Part shown: positions 58,706-64,000 of the stretch, piece by piece
Layout: every line of letters starts with the position of its first letter
Numbering within the stretch: the first letter of the stretch is position 1
NCBI GenBank assembly: GCA_017450965.1
Contig: JAFSSQ010000061.1
Span: 1-64,000, forward strand
Direction: 5' to 3'
Length of the DNA: 64,000 bases
Origin: Clostridia bacterium
Lineage (GTDB): Bacteria > Bacillota > Clostridia > Oscillospirales > CAG-272
Notes under the pieces: generated by a model
What the model was told of the DNA's origin: nothing
What the model saw: the letters and a program-made list of their open reading frames with translations, nothing else
Databases searched by the model: none
Position numbers and translations under genes: made by a program

Positions 58706-59506
58706 TCATCGCTCCGGGAAATAGGAGGTTTCGGCGGCGCGGATCAGGCGCCGGTAAAAGGAGGAGAAGAGAAGAAAACGGACAAGGCACAGGCCGGAAA
58801 GAAGAAGAAAACGGATCAAAAACACGAGAGAGAGGAGAGAAGCGGGATCCCCGAGGGACGAGAGCCACGGCGGGAGGAGAAAAAGCGCCGCCGCCAAAAA
58901 CCGCGCGATCAGAAGGAGGAGCGGAAGAGAGGAGGGAAGCGGCGGGCGCGCGTTGCGGAGAACGGCCCGCGCGGCGGACCGCGCCGCCAAAAAAAGGAGG
59001 AAAAACGCAAGCGCGTTGCATAAAAGGAGCAGATCCGCGAGGACGAGCCAAAGCGGGGTTTTCAGGATGAGGGCGAACGGCTCGGGGAGGGCGATCCCGC
59101 AAAGCCCGGGGGAAAAGAAAAGCAAGAGGGATGCGGGGATCAAAAGTGCGAACAGAACGGCAAAGAAAAGGGAAGCGATCCGCAAAAAGAGGAGCGCGCC
59201 GGTGCGCATCGCGCCGTCGGAGATCTGCTTTGCCGAGGAAAGAAGCAAAAAGACGGCGAGCGTGAAGACGAGGCAGGGAGGATCGACGGCGGGAAGCACG
59301 GAAACAGCTCCTCCGGTCTCCCGGAAAGAAAACGAGGAGAGAAGAAAGAAGAGAAGCTGCACGATCGCGAACGCGCGGAAAGCACGGGAGCGGAGAGAGT
59401 CCGATAGGATCTCGCCGAAGGTGAGATGGATGCTGTACCCCTGCCCCGGCCGGTAAGGCGGCGGCGTGTAGGGGGTCTGATCTTCTTTGCGGCTTTGTTC
59501 ATTCAT
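58706..59506 (-). CDS. multi-pass membrane protein of unknown function
   Basis: This 266-residue protein has a Pro/Tyr-rich N-terminal tail of about 25 residues (YTPPPYRPGQGYS) and about six membrane helices rich in Leu and Phe. No family motif is recognised. It overlaps the end of the FkbM methyltransferase gene by eight bases, so the two are co-translated. The ATG at 59506 has GGAAAGGGG upstream. Confidence 0.7.
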   Translation of the reverse strand: MNEQSRKEDQTPYTPPPYRPGQGYSIHLTFGEILSDSLRSRAFRAFAIVQLLFFLLSSFSFRETGGAVSVLPAVDPPCLVFTLAVFLLLSSAKQISDGAMRTGALLFLRIASLFFAVLFALLIPASLLLFFSPGLCGIALPEPFALILKTPLWLVLADLLLLCNALAFFLLFLAARSAARAVLRNARPPLPSSLPLLLLIARFLAAALFLLPPWLSSLGDPASLLSLVFLIRFLLLSGLCLVRFLLFSSFYRRLIRAAETSYFPER

Positions 59507-60602
59507 GGGAAACGTCCCCTTTCCATTTTTCGTTCGGAACGGCGGTCAGAATTACGTCCCACGCGGGACACACGTCGGCGCGGGAGAGATAAAAGCGGTA
59601 CGCGGGACAAAGCTCCGCGATCAGCAGCGGAAGAGAGAAAAAGTCTTTTGCGCGGTGATAAACGGAAACGGCCAAAGCGGGGCGGTCGCGGCGGATCAGT
59701 TCTCTTGCTCCCAGGAGCGCGTCCCTTTCGCACCCTTCCACGTCCAGCTTGATATAGTCGCATCCGGCGGCTTCCGGGAGGGAGTCGAGCGCGCAGGTTT
59801 TCGCAAGCGTTTTTCCGCCCTCTCCAAAATGAGCGCCGCGGTTGCCCCCGCCGGAGAAGGGGAGCTCGTCGTCGCGGGAGGAAAGCCCCACGGGATAAAA
59901 GCAAAGGCGGACGCGTTCGGAGGAAAGGCTTTGAAGACGGGAGAAGGAGGCCGGATCCGGCTCAAAGCAGTATAGCTCCCGCAGAGAGGGGAAGCGGGCG
60001 ATCATCTCCTTCGCGGTGTCGCCGCGGTAGGCGCCGCCGTCGACCGCTTTGCGGACGCTGTCCGGCTCGATGAGAGCGTAGAGCCGCTCCTGCGGCGCTG
60101 CGGCGCGAAAGAGATCGGCAGGCGTCTCCGTCCGTTTGCAGCGCAGCAGCGCGTCAAAGAGGGTAAGCGAGAGGGGGTCGCGAAAGAGAGAGCGGGCGCG
60201 TGAGATCTCGTCTTCGTGCTCCGCGAGGAACGCTTCGTCCGTCCACTCCTCGCCAAAGAGCGGAAGATCGGGGACGAAAACGATCCCGCCGGCGGCTTCG
60301 ACCCGCGCAAAGAGGAGGCGGGCTTCCGCACCGGAGCAGCCGAAGGAGACGATCGCGGCAAAGCCTTCCGGTTCCTTTTTTGCCACGTCGGAAAGCGAGA
60401 GAACGGGGAAGCCGGCAAACGTCTGCCCCCGGACGTACCCGTCGCTGGCAAAGACCCCGGAGGGGGAAAGACCGCAGCGCCTGAGATACGCAAACGCCTT
60501 TTCCGCCCCGTTGCCCATCCCGTAAAGGTAGACCGGGATCCCCGAGCCGCGGAGAAAGGAGGCGGGGGAGACGCGCGCAGGATCATAAAAATAACGCTTC
60601 AT
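59499..60602 (-). CDS. FkbM-family methyltransferase
   Basis: The 367-residue protein has an N-terminal Rossmann-like region (IPVYLYGMGNGAEKAFAYLRRCGLSP...) and a C-terminal FkbM-type SAM methyltransferase domain from about residue 185, with VDGGAYRGDTAKEMI, a YCFEPDPASF second motif and IKLDVEGCERDALLGA. FkbM enzymes O-methylate sugars or natural-product hydroxyls; the N-terminal part resembles nucleotide/sugar-binding regions often joined to them in surface-glycan loci. The gene is divergent from the HIT gene, with only a weak ribosome binding site before the ATG at 60602. The target is unknown. Confidence 0.82.
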   Translation of the reverse strand: MKRYFYDPARVSPASFLRGSGIPVYLYGMGNGAEKAFAYLRRCGLSPSGVFASDGYVRGQTFAGFPVLSLSDVAKKEPEGFAAIVSFGCSGAEARLLFARVEAAGGIVFVPDLPLFGEEWTDEAFLAEHEDEISRARSLFRDPLSLTLFDALLRCKRTETPADLFRAAAPQERLYALIEPDSVRKAVDGGAYRGDTAKEMIARFPSLRELYCFEPDPASFSRLQSLSSERVRLCFYPVGLSSRDDELPFSGGGNRGAHFGEGGKTLAKTCALDSLPEAAGCDYIKLDVEGCERDALLGARELIRRDRPALAVSVYHRAKDFFSLPLLIAELCPAYRFYLSRADVCPAWDVILTAVPNEKWKGDVSHE

Positions 60603-60604
60603 GC

Positions 60605-60633
60605 TTGACCTTGACGAAAAAAGAGAGTAGAAT
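60605..60633 (+). promoter_or_regulatory. possible promoter of the HIT gene
   Basis: TTGACC (60605-60610) and TAGAAT (60628-60633) have a 17-base spacer, about 25 bases before the start codon. Confidence 0.6.
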
Positions 60634-60658
60634 AAAGAGGAAAGAAAGAGGTGATGGT

Positions 60659-61000
60659 ATGGATTGTCTGTTCTGCAAAATCATCGAAGGGAAGATCCCT
60701 TCCGCTCCCGTCTGGTCGGACGAGTGGTGCTATGCCTTCAAGGATATCAATCCGCAGGCGCCGGTCCACGTGATCGTCGTGCCGAGGGCGCACGTCGAGA
60801 GCGCGGACGGGATCTACGAGGGCAACAGCGTGTACGTTGCCAAGATCTTTGAGGCGATCCCGAAGATCGCAAAAGAACTCGACCTGGGAAAGGGCTACCG
60901 CGTGATCACGAATATCGGCGAGCACGGGTGCCAGTCGGTCAAGCATCTGCACTTCCATCTGCTCGGCGGCACGCAGCTGCCGGACCGGATGGCGAACTGA
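60659..61000 (+). CDS. HIT-family nucleotide-binding hydrolase
   Basis: This 113-residue protein has the histidine-triad active site HLHFHLLGG near its C-terminus, a CLFC pair near the start that with a later His binds zinc in HinT-like proteins, and the core NPQAPVHVIVVPRAH. HIT proteins hydrolyse nucleoside phosphoramidates and adenylylated molecules. The ATG at 60659 follows AGAAAGAGGTG; an in-frame ATG at 60605 lies in the promoter. Confidence 0.95.
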   Translation: MDCLFCKIIEGKIPSAPVWSDEWCYAFKDINPQAPVHVIVVPRAHVESADGIYEGNSVYVAKIFEAIPKIAKELDLGKGYRVITNIGEHGCQSVKHLHFHLLGGTQLPDRMAN

Positions 61001-61005
61001 AAAAG

Positions 61006-61044
61006 AACGCAAGGCGGTGAGAGAACCTCGCCGCCTTTTGCGTT
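61006..61044. terminator. terminator between the HIT and aspartate kinase genes
   Basis: A long stem (AACGCAAGGCGG with its complement, interrupted by a two-base bulge) lies between convergent stop codons; TTTT runs occur at 61036 and after 61043. Confidence 0.75.
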
Positions 61045-61046
61045 GT

Positions 61047-62363
61047 TTATTTGACAAACTCTTCGTATACCGCCTCGATCGCCCGGGGGTAGTCCTCCTC
61101 GTCGACGCCGAGGATGATATTGATCTCGCTGGATCCCTGGTCGATCATGCGGATGTTCACGCCCTTCGAGGCGGCGGCGCGGAAGACGCGGCCGGCGGTT
61201 CCCTTCGCGCTGATCATGCCCCGTCCCACAACGGCGATGATCGCAAGCCCCCGTTCCACGGAGATGCTGTCCGGCTCGACCGCGCGGGAAATGTCGTTGA
61301 CGACGGCTTCTTTTTTTCCGTCGAGCTCCTTGTCGGCGATCACAACGCTCATCGTGTCGATTCCGGAGGGGAGATGCTCGAAGGAGATCCGGTGCCTCTC
61401 CAGCACCTCAAGGACCTTGCGGCCGAAGCCGATCTCCGCGTTCATCATATCTTTTTCGATCGTGATGACGGAAAACCCGACCTTGCCCGCGATCCCGGTG
61501 ATGACCGTTTCGTAGTTGTAGAACTTGCTCGTCGGGACGATCATCGTCCCCTTTTCTTCCGGGGCGTTGGTGTTTTTGATATTGATCGGGATGCCCGCGA
61601 TCCGGACGGGGAAGACGGCGTCCTCGTGCAGAACGGTCGCGCCCATATAGGAGAGCTCGCGCAGCTCCCGGTAGGTGATCTCGTCGATCGTGCGCGGGTT
61701 GCGCACGATGCGCGGGTCCGCCATCAGAAAGCCGGAAACGTCGGTCCAGTTTTCGTAGAGAGAGGCGGATACGGCGCGCGCCACGATCGAGCCGGTGATA
61801 TCCGACCCGCCGCGGGAGAAGGTCTTGATCGTGCCGTTTGGCATCGACCCGTAAAAGCCGGGGAGAACGGCGCGCTCGTGCTTGCGCAGCACGGCGGAGA
61901 GAGCGGCGTTCGTCTGTTCCGCGTCAAAGGTCCCGTCTTCCTTGAAGAAGATATACTTTGCCGTGTCGATAAAATCGTAATCCAGATATTTTGCCAGGAT
62001 GATGGCGTTGAGATACTCCCCGCGGCTTGCGGCGTAATCGCGGCCGGGATGGTGGAGGAGCGCCGCCGAGATGCGCGCAAACTCGGCGGAGAGATCGAGA
62101 TCGAGCGCAAGCCCGGTGATGATCGCCTCGTAGCGCCCGCGGATCCGGTTGAAGAGATCCTCAAAGGGCAGATCGCGGGAGGCGAGATCGTAGACCTCGT
62201 AGAGCATATCCGTGACCTTGACGTCTTCCGGACGGCTTTTGCCCGGCGCGGAAGCGACCACGTAGCGCCGCTCGCTGTCGGCGCGGATGATCTCTGCAAC
62301 TTTTTTGAACTGTTCGGCGTTCGCGAGAGAGGAGCCGCCGAATTTTACGGCTTTGACTGACAT
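61047..62363 (-). CDS. aspartate kinase
   Basis: Aspartate kinase (438 residues) phosphorylates aspartate, the first step to lysine, threonine, methionine and diaminopimelate. It opens VKAVKFGGSSLANAEQ (kinase motif) and has the family motif FSRGGSDITGSIVARA. Two ACT domains follow from about residue 300, where end products inhibit. It is a single-function enzyme without homoserine dehydrogenase. A perfect promoter lies 37 bases upstream; the short leader has no room for a lysine riboswitch. Confidence 0.95.
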   Translation of the reverse strand: MSVKAVKFGGSSLANAEQFKKVAEIIRADSERRYVVASAPGKSRPEDVKVTDMLYEVYDLASRDLPFEDLFNRIRGRYEAIITGLALDLDLSAEFARISAALLHHPGRDYAASRGEYLNAIILAKYLDYDFIDTAKYIFFKEDGTFDAEQTNAALSAVLRKHERAVLPGFYGSMPNGTIKTFSRGGSDITGSIVARAVSASLYENWTDVSGFLMADPRIVRNPRTIDEITYRELRELSYMGATVLHEDAVFPVRIAGIPINIKNTNAPEEKGTMIVPTSKFYNYETVITGIAGKVGFSVITIEKDMMNAEIGFGRKVLEVLERHRISFEHLPSGIDTMSVVIADKELDGKKEAVVNDISRAVEPDSISVERGLAIIAVVGRGMISAKGTAGRVFRAAASKGVNIRMIDQGSSEINIILGVDEEDYPRAIEAVYEEFVK

Positions 62364-62400
62364 TTTATCACCTGTTACCTAAACGTGAAATCATACGTTG

Positions 62401-62429
62401 ATTATAAAACAGAAGGGAAGAATTGTCAA
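62401..62429 (-). promoter_or_regulatory. promoter of the aspartate kinase gene
   Basis: On the minus strand a perfect TTGACA (62429-62424) and TATAAT (62406-62401) have a 17-base spacer. Confidence 0.93.
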
Positions 62430-62454
62430 GAAAAGAGGGAAAAGAGCGGAAAAA

Positions 62455-64000
62455 TCAGTCGCTCCCGGCGCCGTCCGACGCGCGGTACCCCTCCGCGTAT
62501 TTCTTGGCCTGCGCAAGGAACATCTTGTAGTAGATCCCCCGGCGGTCCATCAGCTCGGCGTGCGTTCCCTCCTCCGCGACCCGGCCGCCGGAGATGACGA
62601 TGATCTGATCGGCGGAGACGGCGCTGGAGAGACGGTGGGAAACGAAAAGCGTAGTCTTTCCGGAGCGCAGAGCGTCGAACTTATTGAAGATCTCCTGTTC
62701 GGCGAGCGCGTCGAGGGACGCGGTCGGTTCGTCTAATATCATTATATCGGAATCTTTGAAATATGCCCGGGCGATCGAAAGCTTTTGCCACTGTCCGGTG
62801 GAAAGCTCGGTCCCGGTTTCCTCAAAGAGACGGGTAAGCGGCGTGTCGTAGCCGCGCGGCATCGGCTCGATAAAGGCGTCGGCGCCGCTCTCGTGCGCCG
62901 CGTAGCGCATCCGCTCCTCCCGGTCGGTGCGGGAGAGATCGCCGAAGCTGATGTTGTCCCCGGCGGAGACCGCGTACTGCCCGAAGTCCTGGAAAAGGAT
63001 CCCGAAGAGATCGTAATAGGCGGAGGTGTCGAGCGTTCGGATATCCGCGCCGTCAAGCAGGATCGTTCCCTCGGTCGGATCGTAGAGGCGGGTGAGGAGC
63101 TTGATGATGGTGGTTTTTCCCGCGCCGTTGATCCCGACGAGCACGGCCGTGCTGCCCGGCCGGATGGTAAAGCTCACGTCGTCAAGGACCTTTTTCTCCG
63201 AGCCGGGATAGGAAAAGCTGACGCGGCGGAACTCGATCTTGTGCGGGATCCCGCGCGCGGGCTCTGCGGGTATTTCCGCCGTGGAAACGATCTTCCGTTT
63301 TTCCTTCAAAAAGAGCATCAGATTGTCGATAAAGAGCGTTCCCTCGTAGATCGCGGATCCGGAGACGATCAGAGAGGAGATCGAACCGGTGATCGAAGAA
63401 AGCGCGCCGGTGTAAAGACTGTAATCGCCGATCTGCAGCACGCCCCGGTAGACCTGATACGCCACGTAGAGGAAGAGGACGCAGTAGCCGGACAGAGAGA
63501 GCAGGGAAAAACCGGTTTTCCAAAGGCTTTCCCGCACGATCAGGCGCCGGATCCCGCGGTAGTATTTGGTAAAGACCGTTTTGTACCGGCGGATAAAGTC
63601 GTCGGAAAGATCCATCAGGCGGATCTCTTTTGCCCGGTCCTTGTTGACCAGAACGTCGGTGTAATAGTTCATCTCCCGGCGGTCTTTGGAGTTGCGGCGC
63701 ATATAAAGAAAGGTTTTTTTACGGAAGATGAAATTGATCAGCGCGGTCGGAACGGCGAGCAGCAGCATCAGAACCGGCGCCCAGAAGGAAAGACCGGCGA
63801 GGATCACGACGAAGGAGATCATCGTGATGATATGACTGAGACCGTCGAAGAAGGAATTGACGATCTGCACGGGCCGGTTTCCCGCTTCGCGGTTGGCGTT
63901 TTCAAGCCGCTCGTAAAAAGAGGGATCGTCAAAGCTGGCGAGATCGAGCTCTTTGGTCTTTTCGGCGATCATCATCTTGATATGATGGGAGACGAGCTCC
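62455..64000 (-). CDS. ABC exporter subunit (fused membrane and ATPase domains), cut by window end
   Basis: The open frame runs off the window at 64000 without a stop, so the start is outside. The visible part has the later membrane helices (including KTGFSLLSLSGYCVLFLYVAYQVY) and an ATPase domain with Walker A GINGAGKT, Q-loop ILFQDFGQYAVSAGDNISFG, signature LSTGQ (usually LSGGQ), Walker B IMILDEPTASLDA and switch His in FVSHRLSS. Its form is that of a type IV half-transporter exporting lipids, peptides or drugs. The QDFGQY region and LSTGQ resemble the group paired with bacteriocin/lantibiotic loci, but substrate is not readable. The ATG at 63975 is internal, not the true start. Confidence 0.9.
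   Translation of the reverse strand, partial: ELVSHHIKMMIAEKTKELDLASFDDPSFYERLENANREAGNRPVQIVNSFFDGLSHIITMISFVVILAGLSFWAPVLMLLLAVPTALINFIFRKKTFLYMRRNSKDRREMNYYTDVLVNKDRAKEIRLMDLSDDFIRRYKTVFTKYYRGIRRLIVRESLWKTGFSLLSLSGYCVLFLYVAYQVYRGVLQIGDYSLYTGALSSITGSISSLIVSGSAIYEGTLFIDNLMLFLKEKRKIVSTAEIPAEPARGIPHKIEFRRVSFSYPGSEKKVLDDVSFTIRPGSTAVLVGINGAGKTTIIKLLTRLYDPTEGTILLDGADIRTLDTSAYYDLFGILFQDFGQYAVSAGDNISFGDLSRTDREERMRYAAHESGADAFIEPMPRGYDTPLTRLFEETGTELSTGQWQKLSIARAYFKDSDIMILDEPTASLDALAEQEIFNKFDALRSGKTTLFVSHRLSSAVSADQIIVISGGRVAEEGTHAELMDRRGIYYKMFLAQAKKYAEGYRASDGAGSD

Noticed and set aside
62364-62400. Lysine riboswitch before the aspartate kinase gene
   Set aside because: The leader between the predicted transcript start and the start codon is about 30 bases, far too short for the lysine aptamer.

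Overview
The window looks like part of a chromosome from an uncultured, G+C-rich member of the Clostridia (Bacillota), most likely a host-associated anaerobe. This rests on the gene content: an ECF transporter module next to truA, CvpA, YfhO, a GGGtGRT/NifU-like pair, DUF4358, DUF6273 and DUF5711 families, a ClpE-type zinc-finger Clp ATPase, and a LysM-GH18 protein of the spore/cell-wall type. Promoters of the form TTGACA-17-TATAAT and strong GGAGG ribosome binding sites also fit. No rRNA, tRNA, CRISPR array, insertion sequence, phage gene or riboswitch was seen. No gene-free stretch exceeds 300 bases; the longest gaps (before argG, arsR and ruvC, and behind the Na/Pi transporter) hold promoters, operators or terminators.

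Layout. 0.1-2.2 kb: rplM-rpsI from a consensus promoter, then a lipoprotein and a small unknown protein. 2.3-5.6 kb (minus): a ribbon-helix-helix protein followed by clpB, with an inverted repeat over their promoter. 5.6-7.8 kb: a lipoprotein and a zinc-ribbon/DUF6273 membrane protein. 8.0-13.1 kb: argG-argH behind a probable ArgR box, followed closely by an amino-acid ABC transporter. 13.2-17.2 kb (minus): Na/Pi cotransporter, PduL, NifU-like scaffold, GGGtGRT. 17.4-19.1 kb (minus): GH43-like lipoprotein. 19.2-21.5 kb: SmtB-type ArsR regulator and Zn/Cd P1B ATPase with a candidate operator. 21.5-24.4 kb: surface metallophosphoesterase and PHP phosphoesterase. 24.5-30 kb (minus): yebC, argS, yfhO. 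30.1-46.2 kb: a long same-strand run of ruvC, methyltransferase, ecfA1-ecfA2-ecfT-truA, a DUF5711 protein, cvpA, pgsA, clpE (broken by one amber codon), a P-type-ATPase-like protein without its catalytic residues, mrp, proA and an alpha/alpha-toroid protein. 46.3-48.3 kb (minus): small membrane protein, SGNH hydrolase, DUF4358 lipoprotein. 48.4-52.4 kb: MBL hydrolase, gltX, glnS. 52.4-54.7 kb (minus): a ClpC-like ATPase, divergent from cysK-prs (54.8-57.0 kb). 57.0-64 kb: LysM-GH18 protein (minus), rpsU (plus), a membrane protein and FkbM methyltransferase (minus), HIT protein (plus), aspartate kinase and an ABC exporter cut by the window edge (both minus).

The content is mainly housekeeping: translation, arginine/proline/aspartate-family amino acids, cysteine and PRPP synthesis. 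The unusual parts are three Hsp100/Clp ATPases within 52 kb, one carrying an in-frame stop and one behind its own candidate DNA-binding regulator, and a P-type ATPase pseudoenzyme directly after the interrupted clpE. These, with the uncharacterised GGGtGRT/NifU-like/PduL/phosphate-transporter cluster, are the best leads for undescribed biology. Functional calls are by recognition of motifs in the translated sequence; no database search was run.
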